Notes: a model not told the origin generated them from the letters alone. Shown: positions 38,835 to 49,577, counted from the stretch's first letter. The stretch is DNA of 64,000 nt from Prostheceraeus crozeri (GCA_907163375.1 CAJQUW010008671.1:62001-126000); one strand, 5' to 3'. Numbers and translations are program-made.

Positions 38835-39230
38835 ATGACGTGTCAGTGTGAAACATGTTCAAGTCGACGTCAGGACTTTACCAATGTACTGAAATCCCTA
38901 AGTTCAGGGATAGGATGCTCGAAAAAGAAAATTAACCGTCATGTCGATCAATTGCCTGAGGAATATGTCAAGGATATGCAAGCACTCATGAGCAAAATGC
39001 GAGAGAATCCAGGGAAATTAACACCTTTACAGCACGAGTTTATTCAATCTTACAAAGGAATTCTCCGCAAATTTGTGAAACCACCCCCTCAAACTCGCAA
39101 ATACTTGGGTCAAAAACGGAAATTTAACAAGAAACAAACTCCCTTCGCACAAGCCTATGCCATGGCATATCACGATAATCCAGCAGCTTTCAAACAAGCC
39201 TTACATGCATCGATCGGCTCCAAACACTAA
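38835..39230 (+). CDS. Unknown basic protein with N-terminal Cys cluster
   Basis: 131 residues. It starts MTCQCETCSSRRQDF (CxCxxC), followed by helices and a basic C-terminal half with KYLGQKRKFNKKQTPFAQAY. The late-type motif and neighbours suggest a virion component. Family unknown. Confidence 0.5.
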   Translation: MTCQCETCSSRRQDFTNVLKSLSSGIGCSKKKINRHVDQLPEEYVKDMQALMSKMRENPGKLTPLQHEFIQSYKGILRKFVKPPPQTRKYLGQKRKFNKKQTPFAQAYAMAYHDNPAAFKQALHASIGSKH

Positions 39231-39236
39231 GTAAAC
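39227..39236 (+). promoter_or_regulatory. Late-type motif CTAAGTAAAC
   Basis: 37 nt before the ATG at 39264; overlaps the preceding stop. Confidence 0.6.
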
Positions 39237-39263
39237 CATACCCACGTCATCAACAGCATCATC

Positions 39264-39626
39264 ATGGACAATGTTCAATCCATAGTGAACACACTTTCAA
39301 CAGCCAACGGAGGAGATTTAAAATGTTCACTCATTGGTTCATTCAAAGAAACCCTATCACAATTCTTTACACTCGTCATATTCATTTTGGTTTCCCTCTT
39401 ATCTGGTCGAAAAATGATGAAAGATATCAAAAAACGTAAAGATAGTAGAAAACCCTTACTAGATATGGAAGTCGTCAACTATGATATGTCCAAAACGCCT
39501 ATACTCAATCCCACCAAACCGCACAATGAAATTCCCATGAAATCGAACGATTTACCGAAGAGTGTGAATAAGTCACGTTCACACAGTAAAATTCCTATGA
39601 AATCAAACGATGTACCGAAGATTTAA
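39264..39626 (+). CDS. Single-pass membrane protein with IPMKSND repeats
   Basis: 120 residues. An N-terminal domain of ~35 residues with one Cys is followed by a membrane span (FFTLVIFILVSLLSG), a Lys-rich segment and two copies of (E/K)IPMKSND(L/V)PK. The repeats continue as decayed DNA downstream. Function unknown. Confidence 0.55.
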   Translation: MDNVQSIVNTLSTANGGDLKCSLIGSFKETLSQFFTLVIFILVSLLSGRKMMKDIKKRKDSRKPLLDMEVVNYDMSKTPILNPTKPHNEIPMKSNDLPKSVNKSRSHSKIPMKSNDVPKI

Positions 39627-39917
39627 AGGTTGATTTTCCCATGACATCGTTAAAAATACTACGGATTTGATGTGTTATTTTCCCATGATATCAATCGATT
39701 CACTGTGACTTTGAAGAACACACTCTGTTACAAATCCTCGTAAAATCAGGTGATTTATCGAGAATTCTGAGGTACTTTTCCACACCAAATCGACCGATGT
39801 TATCGTAAAATGACTCAGCAAATTCCCATGAAATCAAGCGTTATCTCGTGAATTTGACCTACAAAAAGGGACAAGCCCCGTACACCACCAAAAATGAATG
39901 ATTCATCGAGAATTTCA
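39627..39917. repeat. Decayed copies of the ATTCCCATGAAATC repeat
   Basis: TTCCCATGAAATCAAGCG, TTTTCCCATGATATCAATCG and TTTTCCCATGACATCGTTAA echo the coding repeat just upstream, out of any open frame. No gene. Confidence 0.6.
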
Positions 39918-39945
39918 CGGAGCACCAATCAGAGCACTTGTATGC
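39918..39945 (+). repeat. GGAGCACCAATCAGAGCAC motif upstream of 40027 gene
   Basis: Nearly the same as GGAGCACCAATCGGAGCAC of both inverted repeats, and placed about 50 nt before a TATA box as in the repeats. Candidate early enhancer or operator. Confidence 0.6.
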
Positions 39946-39988
39946 GTGGGTGTCAACCAATGAGAAGAAATTTTCCCACGCTCAACTC

Positions 39989-39996
39989 TATATAAA
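39989..39996 (+). promoter_or_regulatory. TATA box for 40027 gene
   Basis: TATATAAA, 38 nt before the ATG. Confidence 0.75.
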
Positions 39997-40026
39997 CTGA
40001 GCCATTTCAGTCATTTTCATTCAGTC

Positions 40027-41548
40027 ATGGGTAAACGTACGAACACGTTGGAAGCTCCTCTCGCGAAGAAGGTGAAAGTCACGTATTCGTCAGATACACC
40101 GACATCGAAGCCAGTCTTTGTTGAAGCGACGGAACCCTATTTCCATACGAATGGGAAAGCCGAGAAGAACTACCTTACCAAGGCACAACCACAGTTGGAG
40201 CCTCTGCCCATCACACGTCTGGTATTGGGTAAGAAATGGAATAACACTGGATATTATCCCATTCGCGGAGAGAATGCGACGATGGATGCGATGGATTGGC
40301 AATCACGACGAGACATCTCAAAACTCGTGTTTGCCACGGGATTTTATGGATGGCGTGCACAAACGTACAATAACACTGGGTACGGTTCCGATCAAATCTC
40401 TCAGATCAATCTCTCAGGCCGTCTCACGCGATCTGGAGACGTTGGAAGATGCGATACAATCCCTCTACAAACAAGTCCAACCCGAATCTGCCTACAACTT
40501 CATCTCCTGTCTCGGTTATGTACACAAGAAATCGGCCTACGACAGTGTCTTTATGAAGCTGAAGCAGGACACGCCCATCTTCCTGATGAAGGAGAATGGA
40601 AAGAACAAGAAGGTTAGTTTGGCCAATATTGGACATCTTCTTTCCAATCTCAAGGAGAATACCTTCCTTCAAGCAAATACCATCTTCCGCGTCACAGGCA
40701 TATACTGTAATCCACAGACAAAGACTCTGAAACTGTGTTTTACTGTGGATCAAATCCAAGTCCGTATCAAACAGGCGGAGGAATGTCAGAGCACAGCGGT
40801 GGAGGAAAAGAAGAAGAAGAAGACAAAGCTGACACTCGATATAAAGAAGGCACACATTCCCTCCAGTGGTTTATTTAATCTGATACACATGGTGCAACCT
40901 AAACAGGACATTGATTGGGAGGAACTCAAACACTTTATAGATGATCTCGATCATCTATCCCAATCAGAGGACAGCACTGCACTTATGAAACAAAAGGAGG
41001 ATGAGATGACAAACATGCTTTCTCAGAGGTGGAGTGCTCAACCCACGGAGGAGGAGGATTGGAGGATGATGCGGACGGATTATGCCAAGGCGCAAGCACT
41101 CGGTGTGTACATTCGCATCCGGGAAGAGTCACACGCGCTGCATATCTTTGACGGTGATCAAATACAAGCCGAGAAATGGATCAATCGATTCCTCGAAATG
41201 TTCAAGGATATGGTGGAACATAACCAGGAGAGTCAGTGGTATGTGTCATCCTCATGGTACAAAGCAGGACAGTGTGTCAATGAGAAGTGGTCTGTGTTGA
41301 ACTATATTGAACATTATTTCATTGTTCGTAGTGCCTACGAAATCCATCGTCGCGCCTTTCCCACTATGTTGAAGGAAGCATTTGCACGGTACAATATGAA
41401 TCCTCTTACCAATGACATGGAAAGGACATTGATGAGTGAAATGGTGACTGCTCTTGAAAACTCACTCTTTAAGACATGTACACGTGGACGTTTTATTCCA
41501 CCTCTTCTTTATTCTGGAAATGATTCTATGTTCTGGAAACAATTTTAA
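40027..41548 (+). pseudogene. Large unknown early protein, element 2 (broken)
   Basis: Starts MGKRTNTLEAPLAKKVKVTY with a nuclear-localisation-like KKVKV. It continues with a region holding SRDLETLEDAIQSLYKQVQ, a Lys-rich KKKKKTKLTLDIKKAHIPSS segment and a helical C-terminal half (YKAGQCVNEKWSVLNYIEHY). About one break is present. TATA-driven with the inverted-repeat-type enhancer word, so probably early. I do not recognise the family; a nucleic-acid-binding role is a guess. Confidence 0.5.
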
Positions 41549-41554
41549 GTTATG
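41545..41554 (+). promoter_or_regulatory. Late-type motif TTAAGTTATG
   Basis: 34 nt before an ATG at 41579 that opens only 13 codons; the ATPase ATG at 41605 is 60 nt away. A short upstream frame may tune ATPase translation. Confidence 0.5.
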
Positions 41555-41604
41555 TTTAATACATGATGCATGGAATATATGTCTGACTTTTATGATTCGA
41601 CAAG

Positions 41605-42780
41605 ATGGATTTCCGTTTAGAGAATGACTCATCCATGATTGTCTCGGGTCCTAGTAAATCGGGAAAGTCCACGTTTGTGGCGAATATGATCAAGAATCGT
41701 CATACTTTATTTAAAAAGCCCATTCGTAAAGTCTGGTGGTATTATGGGATAGAAAGTCCATTTCATAAAGAGTTACAAGATGTGATCTTGAAAATGGGTG
41801 TCCCTACCCAAGATGATTTTGATCAATTGCAAGAAAATGATTTAATTATTCTCGATGATTTACAACAGGAATCTCAAAACAATGAAACTGTTACGGGATT
41901 ATTTTTAAGAGGATCTCATCATAAACGGTTTTTCGCAGTGCAAATCACACAGTATTTGTATGGTGATAAAGAACAACGTATTCGTAATGGCAATGTCCAT
42001 TATTTGGTCGCGTTCAATAATCCGAGAAATCAACAACAATTGGCTCAATTCATGGGGAAAATGCTCCCGAAAGGCAATATGAGCGTCGTGCATGATATTT
42101 TAACGACATTGGTTCAAAAGTATGGGAATTATGCCTACCTCTTTATTGATTTCACTACAAATTGTCCGTTTGAGTACCGATTTCGCACCAACTTATTTAA
42201 TCCACCTATGATTGTGTTTAAGTTAAGCAAAAGACCCAATAAAACGAAAATGGACTTTAGTGAATTAGTGGTGGTTCCCAAATCTGAAATGAATGAACAC
42301 ACCGGTGGCGGACAGCAAATGGGTGGTGGTGGTGACAGTACCAAACTGATGTCGACCATGTTGCAACGTCAAGCGGAAGATCAGAGGGTGAGAAACATGA
42401 TGATGAATCCTCAACAAGCCCATCTTGACCGTATTGCACGAGATATTGTGCGTTACCGTCCTACTGCCAATAATATCGCTGCATGGAACGCCCGGATGTA
42501 TTTGTTCGATAAAGTTCGTCGCCAATTTTTCAATTTGGACGATGATAGTGGGAAGAGATTGGAAAAAACAACAAAACCTCCGCTCACTCACGTCGCAAAA
42601 CCTCCGCTCACTCACGTCGCAGATCCACCCGTCCTCAAGAGATCTAAAGGGAAAGTCGTCAAACCTTCTGTTGTCACATCTCCCAAGACGAAGCGTTCTC
42701 CATTGAAATCATCCATCAATACTCGTTTAAGTAAAAAAGGAGTTCTTGAATTGGGATCCTATGGCTCACCATTCAAGTAA
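41605..42780 (+). CDS. ATP: Packaging ATPase (A32-like), element 2
   Basis: 391 residues. Walker A is SGPSKSGKST (14-23), Walker B is DLIILDDLQQ near residue 87, and FLRGSHHKRFFAVQITQY gives the sensor strand. An extra C-terminal ~150 residues holds a Gly-rich linker (GGGQQMGGGGD) and a basic tail with two copies of KPPLTHVA. It moves the genome into the capsid, by family. It is followed directly by two overlapping small frames and the integrase. Confidence 0.88.
   Translation: MDFRLENDSSMIVSGPSKSGKSTFVANMIKNRHTLFKKPIRKVWWYYGIESPFHKELQDVILKMGVPTQDDFDQLQENDLIILDDLQQESQNNETVTGLFLRGSHHKRFFAVQITQYLYGDKEQRIRNGNVHYLVAFNNPRNQQQLAQFMGKMLPKGNMSVVHDILTTLVQKYGNYAYLFIDFTTNCPFEYRFRTNLFNPPMIVFKLSKRPNKTKMDFSELVVVPKSEMNEHTGGGQQMGGGGDSTKLMSTMLQRQAEDQRVRNMMMNPQQAHLDRIARDIVRYRPTANNIAAWNARMYLFDKVRRQFFNLDDDSGKRLEKTTKPPLTHVAKPPLTHVADPPVLKRSKGKVVKPSVVTSPKTKRSPLKSSINTRLSKKGVLELGSYGSPFK
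42727..42736 (+). promoter_or_regulatory. Late-type motif TTAAGTAAAA
   Basis: Within the ATPase gene, 34 nt before the ATG at 42761. Confidence 0.5.
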
Positions 42781-42901
42781 TGGCAACGGCAGCCGCGCCA
42801 ATTGCCTCCTCATTCTTATCGCGTATCTTTGGGCGTTGTTGCGGCCAAGGCAACGCAGACGACAGCGCAGAGACACAGTACACCATCACGGCGAGCTTTA
42901 A
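42761..42901 (+). CDS. Small membrane protein, 46 residues
   Basis: Found from the promoter rule. A short polar N-terminus is followed by one membrane span (NCLLILIAYLWALL) and a basic tail (RPRQRRRQRR), a clean type III-like topology. It overlaps the ATPase C-terminus and the region before the integrase in other frames. No homology claim is possible. Confidence 0.5.
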   Translation: MAHHSSNGNGSRANCLLILIAYLWALLRPRQRRRQRRDTVHHHGEL

Positions 42902-42966
42902 TTGTTGTTCCAACGGGAATACCGCCTATCTTCAACCCCCACGTCAATTCCAAGCAGATTGTGTCG

Positions 42967-44055
42967 ATGGAGGAAGTGTTGCACAAGATTTATTACAATC
43001 CCAAACATCCCGCTGGCTACGGAAGCGTCAATGCACTTGCTGCTGCTTCACATTATTCAAAAACAAAAGTCAAACAATGGTTAATGCGTCAACCGACCTA
43101 CACCCTTCACAAATCTCGATTGCATCGTATTAAGCCCTTGCACCCGTATCGTGTACGCGGTCCGCAAATTCAATTTCAAGCGGATATTGTCGATTATCAA
43201 AAGTATGCACAGCATAATCGTGGCTACAAGTATATTCTCATGGTGATGGACATCTTTACACGCAAAGCCTGGGCATTCCCTCTCAAGACCAAGAGTGCCA
43301 AAGAAGTGTCGGGGGTTTTAGAAGCCATTTTCGCAACCATTCCCACCCCGCAACGACTACAAACGGATCAAGGCCGTGAATTTTATAACCGACCGGTGAA
43401 AGAAGTCTTGGACAAGCACGCTATTGAATTGTTTTCCATCTACAGTCCCTATAAATGTGCTCATGTCGAACGATTGAACCGTACTGTCAAGAATAAATTG
43501 GAACGTATCTTTACAGCCACCAATAACAAGAATTGGGTGGATTATATCGCAGATGTCATGTATGCATACAATCACAGCACCCATTCATCCACAGGTTTCA
43601 CCCCGATGGATGTGAATGCCTCCAATACCGAGGAAGTGAAACGAAACAATGCGAAACGTCTCCGACAAAACTATAAAAAGTTTGCAGTCCCGGGAAAGTC
43701 TATCCCTGTGGGAGCACGTGTACGTATTTCACGTGATAAAGGAACGTTTGGACGAGGGTATGAAGCGAATTGGTCGACGGAAGAGTTCATTGTCTCCAAC
43801 ATTCTCAAGAACCCTCATGGTACCAAAATGTACAAGATCAAAGACTTGAGTGGAGAAGAGATCAAAGGATCCTTTTATGCTCAGGAATTACAAGTGATTC
43901 ATCGGGAGGAAGAAGTATATCAAGTGGACAAAGTGCTCAAGACCCGACGTCGGAATGGACGTACAGAATATTTTGTGCACTGGCAAGGATATCCGGCCTC
44001 GATGAACTCATGGGTGACAGACTTAGAACCTCTAGGTAATGTACGCCGCTATTGA
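42967..44055 (+). CDS. INT: Integrase with chromodomain, element 2
   Basis: The first ATG in frame is at 42967; the frame is open from further left without a start. An HHCC-like region is replaced by a helical N-terminus (NALAAASHYSKTKVKQWLM). Catalytic Asp is in FQADIVDYQ, Asp in LQTDQGREFYN, and Glu in HVERLNRTVKNK. A C-terminal chromodomain follows: VYQVDKVLKTRR, TEYFVHWQGYPASMNSWV. The chromodomain may steer insertion to histone-marked chromatin, as proposed for other Polintons. It ends where the next late motif starts. Open throughout. Confidence 0.92.
   Translation: MEEVLHKIYYNPKHPAGYGSVNALAAASHYSKTKVKQWLMRQPTYTLHKSRLHRIKPLHPYRVRGPQIQFQADIVDYQKYAQHNRGYKYILMVMDIFTRKAWAFPLKTKSAKEVSGVLEAIFATIPTPQRLQTDQGREFYNRPVKEVLDKHAIELFSIYSPYKCAHVERLNRTVKNKLERIFTATNNKNWVDYIADVMYAYNHSTHSSTGFTPMDVNASNTEEVKRNNAKRLRQNYKKFAVPGKSIPVGARVRISRDKGTFGRGYEANWSTEEFIVSNILKNPHGTKMYKIKDLSGEEIKGSFYAQELQVIHREEEVYQVDKVLKTRRRNGRTEYFVHWQGYPASMNSWVTDLEPLGNVRRY
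44032..44041 (+). promoter_or_regulatory. Late-type motif CTAGGTAATG
   Basis: 34 nt before the ATG at 44066, inside the end of the integrase gene. Confidence 0.6.
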
Positions 44056-44065
44056 TTTTGTAATC

Positions 44066-47000
44066 ATGCAGGAACTGCATGAGGAACAACATGTGTACTT
44101 GTTGAGCAATACTCAACCCCATTTGTATGACAATAAAGCCAATCATTTCTTTACACGACTGGAAAATCCACTTTTTATTCCTAAAGGAGAAACATGGGAA
44201 GTAGGCTTGAAAGAGTTTGGGTATGTGAATAATGTGGATACGATTCCCGAAGATTGTTATATTACCGTGGGGAAAATGGTGGATACGAAAGATTTGAAGA
44301 CCTATTTGCCTTATTATACGATGGAAGGGACCAATGTGGTCCGTCGTCACACCATTTTTGAATCCGATGAGGAAGTGAAAAGAGTACCCATTATCACAGC
44401 GTTGGAATTATATACACGTCGTACCATTTCCAACATGATGACTGTCACGACACATCCATCCTACTTGTATTATGGATGCAATGGCATAGAGGAAGCAGAT
44501 GTCTATGTGATTGACATTGTCCCATTTTCCCTGTTTCAAATCAAGGAATTCTCCGCTTTTCATTACGTCCTTGTGTTTCCCCTCATTTGGCGGCCTCACT
44601 CTTATTGGACAAATGTGTCTATCATTTATCGTTGAAGGATGTCGTTCGGATCCATACACGACTCTCCATTCATCGAAAGGAATGTGACGTAAAGAAATAT
44701 CCCGCCCATGACTATTGGTTCAGTGTGATTCCCTTACACCGCTGTCATTTTGCCAAACATGGGATTGAAAGGATGTTGGGAAATGAAATCTCAGTGCTCA
44801 ATTTATTCAAACAATTAGAATGGTTTGGTGTGGGGAAATTAGTGTTTCATTCATCCAACAGATTGTCCTTTCATGTGAAGCATGCTTCCAGTTATACATT
44901 GTCTGCTATGGATTATGGGATCCTATCCGAATTGCAGAAAATAGCCACTGTTTACATGGCTCCCCCAGTGACCTATAAGGATATACAACCCCTGAGTGAT
45001 GATACGACACGTGCTGTGTGGATGAGGACCGATACCTTTGTGAGCTCTCTCAAACGCAATGCAAAGGCACCTCCTATTCCCAGAGGGTATATAGGCCTGT
45101 TTCATAATCTTCGCATCCTTCTTCCTAAACTGAGAGAGTTGATGAAAGCAGTGAGAATGTATCAACGCACCTTTTTCCGATTGCAACATTTGGCCTCTAA
45201 AAAATGGATTGCTTTACCAACACGCACCATGAAAAATCAATTTATTTTCCCAGTGGAGTTCCTAAATCCACTCACTCCAAAAGAACGTGAAAAGGAGTAT
45301 CAACATCCCAAGAAAAAACATTTGCCATCTGTAAACTCTACCGCCTTAGACGTCACCGTCTTAGTCGCTACATCAAACTCCGTGCCATGGTTCAGAAAGC
45401 GTATTGATCAATTGTATGACAAGATTGATACACAGTTACACAAGATCGATCCTACCATCAATATAGCCGATGCTCCTGATTTAGTCACCTCCCGTTTCTT
45501 GCATACCTATATCAACACACTGAATGCAAAGTACCGCAACATGATGCGAATCCTACGTCAACACAAGATGGAAGGTGTTTTAGTCTCTAAACGATTCGGA
45601 GCCAAGAAGCGATTGTTTGATACTGTCTTATTGAAAAATTTTCGAAAATCGATTCAAAAGGAACAAGTCACAAAACGGCCTATTATTCATCATTTAGTTC
45701 ATTCCCATCCTAAAGATGGGAAAGAAAATGTATTGGCCAGTGGTGCGGATATGCAGCATGAAACGGGGCAACATGCACTTCCCTTCACACCTACGGAAAA
45801 GTATCATATCTACAACACTTATAATGTATTTGCCTATCATAGTTTGGTGGATTTGATGGAGATGTATGGGAATATTCTCCATGATTTTGAAGTGAAACAG
45901 GAACGGTTGACAACGTTAAGAAGGAGGGTGAAAGAATTCAAACCCACTGCAGGAACTGATCATCTTGACGAGAACGTTCGTGAACGAGATAGGGTGAATG
46001 CAGAAGTGACTGTGTTGAAAACGGATCTTTGTCAATTAACCAAGGAGAACAAACTGTTATTTTATGTGTCTAGACCTGAATCGTTTTATTACAAGAATTT
46101 AGAGAGTGATAAGACGTGGAGTTCTATCGTCCCCACAGGTTATTATTCGTTGGAAACCTATTTGAATACCATCTTCCCCGCCCCCATGACATGGACCATC
46201 ACATCCATGTCCTATCATTATGAACTGACCATCGATTGCACGGACGATATGGAAATCAAGATGGACCGGCAATCTAAAGCCTATGAGATTTTCAAAGCAG
46301 AACAAGTAGCTACCTACGTGTGGGACGAATGGATCTTGGAATTCCCCCTCAGCACGATTCATGTTCCCTCCTTTATCCTTCAGAAACAAACCATGGAATT
46401 GGACGCTCTCTTTGAAAAGAAGAGTGTCCCCTATGCATTGAATGGGACCCATGTCTTGCTTCGAAACGGAAAACCGACACAACAGTATAAGACCGAGGAT
46501 AGGAAGCATCCCAATATTCTCAACATCAAACATGGCGACTATTTTGAGATTTTTCATACCCTATCTCATCTCCCTAGTCCATTACGATTCAATTTACCCA
46601 CGAAATACTATACCCTCCAATCCTTTGTGCAAGCTTTCAATCAAGCCATCCCCCTGCCTGATATGGTGTGGGTGACGTATACAACAGTGGGCGTCTTTCA
46701 CGTGCTTCACTTTAAAATCGCGGAAGGGTATTTGTTGAAAATCAATCCCCCACAACTCTGGCAACACATGTTGAATCATAGTCATGAATATGGTATGTTC
46801 ACCTATCATGAACAAACCTGTATACACTCGGAAACGCCGGAACATTGTTCTGCAAGTTACCGTCGGTATCAACAACGTCCAAAACATGTCACCCATGGGA
46901 TGACATTACACATCTATGGTTTACCGGAATATACCTTTGATTATGCCAAAGGATGGAACCACACCCTCGACACCCTCTTCCCATGGAAAGGGAAGGAATT

Positions 47001-47951
47001 GGATCGCTTGTTTCAGAAATCCTATTTCCCTTATGCTTACGAATCGAAAGAGCTGTTGGCCAATACGTGTTTACAATCCTACTTGTTTGGAGATAGACTC
47101 TCTAATAAGAAATTGTATTCACCCCTGTAGCGTATGTAGTCTGCAAAGATAGATTGACTTCCTTTATTGGATGGCTCAGTGATGATATGCAAGGGCTCAT
47201 GACGACCATGATGGAACGCTGGCAAGAAAACATGTTTTATCTAGTGGATGGTATGGTGTTGGGAGTGGATGTGGGAAAACAAGATATTCAATCGGTTATG
47301 GTGAATACACATCCCACACCTCGCCCTTTTCTTCATCTCTATAGCAAGACCATGAAACCTTTGCAAATCTATGAACACATGATTCGGCAAGGTTACATCA
47401 ACCCCACCCTGGACATTTCTACCTCGTTTCATCGTGTCCGCATTCCCAAAGGGAGTTATACCTTGGAAGGACTCTTTTCTAAACTCCAGGTGAATTTACA
47501 GATGTGGACTGATGTATCCCTCTCTCTCTCGAAAGACCATTATTTGACGGTGAAAACCGCGGAACATGCCTTTATTGATTTTGGAGAAGCGTTGAGTTAT
47601 CGTATGGGTCTACCCCAATCCTATTATGGACCCAATACACAGATGACAACACTCTCTCCCCTCAGCATGACTCCCAATTCCTTCAACATTATCGTCTATT
47701 GTAATATTGTGGCGGAAAGTATTGTGGGAGGACAACGTGAACAAATCTTGAAAATTCACCCCATTGAAGAGAAACAACGTTTGGGGGAAATGGTGTCGTA
47801 TGAAGTGTCCAATATTGATTATTACCCCATTTTTACATCAGCTATTGATGAGATTGAAATTCAGTTGCGTGGTGATGATGGCGAATTTATTCCGATTCAT
47901 GAAGGACGATCCTATTTCAAACTCCATCTCCGTCGTAGGGAGACTAGGTAA
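44066..47951 (+). pseudogene. Giant multi-module penton-like gene, element 2 (broken)
   Basis: The N-terminus (HVYLLSNTQPHLYDNKANHF) and C-terminus (GEFIPIHEGRSYFKLHLRRR) match those of the next gene (47976), a 299-residue penton-like capsid protein. The region between them is about 1,000 codons longer. Inside it a module recurs at least three times, with signatures TGYYSLETYLNTIF, TKYYTLQSFVQAFN and KGSYTLEGLFSKLQ, each followed by beta strands. It appears to be an expanded relative built from repeated jelly-roll-type modules; a vertex spike is a reasonable guess. About two breaks. Confidence 0.6.
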
Positions 47952-47954
47952 TTG
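47944..47954 (+). promoter_or_regulatory. Late-type motif CTAGGTAATTG
   Basis: 32 nt before the ATG at 47976. Confidence 0.6.
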
Positions 47955-47975
47955 TATACAGAGTGACTATCAACC

Positions 47976-48875
47976 ATGCATGAGGAAACGATTCACTTGT
48001 TGAGTAATGCTCAGCCCAATTTGTTTCCTGAAAATAGAGCCAATCATTTCAAAAATCGCTTGGTTCCTTCCATCCCCATGGTCCATGGGGATCAATGGGA
48101 AGCCGGTATCTCCGTCGTCAACTTCATCAATACCCTTCAGACAATACCCGTGGATGTCAGCTTTAGTGTGGGGACATTGAATGATCATCCTGAGACGATT
48201 CCGACCGTCTTTACGTCCTCTATCATTCCCATCAAAACGGATTCACCGCGAGGAGAACGCGGTAAACAGGGAGAGCAAGGCAAACAAGGCAAACAAGGTG
48301 AACAAGGCAAACAGGGAGAGCAAGGCAAACAGGGAGAGCAAGGCATGTTTACGCGCTTCAACATTCCACGCGGTATTTATTCGGAGAAGACGTTGATGCA
48401 GTGTTTGAATCAGAATCGACACCATGGACACAATTTCCACTTTTCTATCACTACATTGGCGTCTAATGTCCATGTTGTCTCAGTGGTCGTACCCACACAC
48501 TATAGTATGAAACTCCATCCTTTGCTCAAAGACATTCTTGGGTTTAAAACAGACTTACTCACTTCCTCACAGCAAGCGACTGCCCCTTTGAATTTGAATG
48601 CCTTTACCTACAATATTCTACTGTATTGTAATATTGTAGGCTATAATTATGTAGGGGGTATGAAAACAAACTGTATGTGTGTGATTCCCTACACGGGGAA
48701 AGATTATGGAGATAGTATTCATCATGAATTCCAGAATGTCACCTATCTCCCTGTGAAAAGTCAACATGTGCAAGATATTGAAATCAAACTCATGTCGGAT
48801 GATGGTCATCCCATCCCTATGACAGACGGACGGTCCTATGTAAAAATGCATCTTCGACGTCGCGCAATTAAGTAA
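47976..48875 (+). CDS. Penton-like capsid protein with collagen-like insert
   Basis: 299 residues. It starts [20 protein letters not shown]. After ~90 residues a pure Gly-X-Y tract of about ten triplets (built on GEQGKQ, opening [10 protein letters not shown]) is inserted. Next come a [17 protein letters not shown] module and the conserved [16 protein letters not shown] strand pair; it ends [12 protein letters not shown]. The fold matches Polinton single jelly-roll vertex proteins. The collagen-like arm could form a trimeric stalk on the pentamer or bind host surfaces. Open throughout. Confidence 0.8.
   Translation: MHEETIHLLSNAQPNLFPENRANHFKNRLVPSIPMVHGDQWEAGISVVNFINTLQTIPVDVSFSVGTLNDHPETIPTVFTSSIIPIKTDSPRGERGKQGEQGKQGKQGEQGKQGEQGKQGEQGMFTRFNIPRGIYSEKTLMQCLNQNRHHGHNFHFSITTLASNVHVVSVVVPTHYSMKLHPLLKDILGFKTDLLTSSQQATAPLNLNAFTYNILLYCNIVGYNYVGGMKTNCMCVIPYTGKDYGDSIHHEFQNVTYLPVKSQHVQDIEIKLMSDDGHPIPMTDGRSYVKMHLRRRAIK
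48255..48346 (+). repeat. 9-bp/18-bp repeat encoding Gly-X-Y triplets
   Basis: Tandem copies of GGCAAACAAGGT- and GGAGAGCAA-type units. Near-identical DNA repeats suggest copy number can change quickly. Confidence 0.85.
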
Positions 48876-48878
48876 TTG
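48868..48878 (+). promoter_or_regulatory. Late-type motif TTAAGTAATTG
   Basis: 37 nt before the ATG at 48905; overlaps the penton gene stop. Confidence 0.6.
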
Positions 48879-48904
48879 TCTTTTCCCAAGCACATCAAGA
48901 CACG

Positions 48905-49564
48905 ATGACGAATCTCTTTTTAATCCGTAACCGAACAAATTCCTCTGGACGATTGTTTGGAAGAGGTTCATTTATGCAACGAGGTGGATGGAATAAAGTG
49001 ATTGGACAGAAAACACGCATGATTAGACCACGTGTCACTGGTGTCAAGAAATCATCCATCCGTCTGCCCAAATCACTCAAAAAGAGAGTTCCCAGAAAAA
49101 CATTTCGAAAACCATCTCGAAAAACCCCTCGACAACCCTCTCGACAACCCTCTCGAAAACCATCTCGACAAGCATCGCGAAAAACATCGCAAAAAGGACT
49201 TGTACATACGGTACAGAAAACGTTGGGAAAATCGTTACGTACGACAGAGTTTCTCAATTCTGCGAAACAAGCTGTCACGGATGCTGTCAGCTCTACCGCA
49301 CAAGAAGGAGTTGATCGTCTCAAAAAGGGTGTGAAAGCGCTCGCCAAACGCACCTTACAGACTGCTCCCGAACGTGTTGTAGAAGCTATTCAAAATAAAG
49401 TGAGTCGGAAACGCGTCTTCACGGATGAAGAAGGAGATAGGGTGGAAGCACCTGCTCCTAAACGTCGCCGTGGTCATGTGAACATTGCCCATCATACGAA
49501 ATGGGGGAAAGGAAGTTTGATGGGGCGTTATCGCGGAGGTGCTAAACAACGCATGCTCTTTTAA
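48905..49564 (+). CDS. Basic virion core protein with PSRK repeats
   Basis: 219 residues, very basic. The middle is a run of (R/K)xPSR(K/Q) repeats (RKPSRQASRKTSQK), then an amphipathic helical region, a KRVFTDEEGDRVEAPAPKRR nuclear-signal-like block and a RYRGGAKQRMLF end. GRGSF and RYRGGA contain possible adenain-type sites. Position directly before the major capsid gene suggests a pVI/pVII-like minor or core protein. Confidence 0.65.
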   Translation: MTNLFLIRNRTNSSGRLFGRGSFMQRGGWNKVIGQKTRMIRPRVTGVKKSSIRLPKSLKKRVPRKTFRKPSRKTPRQPSRQPSRKPSRQASRKTSQKGLVHTVQKTLGKSLRTTEFLNSAKQAVTDAVSSTAQEGVDRLKKGVKALAKRTLQTAPERVVEAIQNKVSRKRVFTDEEGDRVEAPAPKRRRGHVNIAHHTKWGKGSLMGRYRGGAKQRMLF

Positions 49565-49567
49565 GAA

Positions 49568-49577
49568 CTAAGCAATC
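49568..49577 (+). promoter_or_regulatory. Late-type motif CTAAGCAATC
   Basis: 33 nt before the major capsid ATG at 49601. Confidence 0.65.

Noticed and set aside
42780-43133. Cys-rich frame starting in the ATPase stop (TAATG)
   Set aside because: Overlaps the integrase in another frame with no recognisable domain; kept only as a remark, since the frame at 42761 fits the promoter spacing better.
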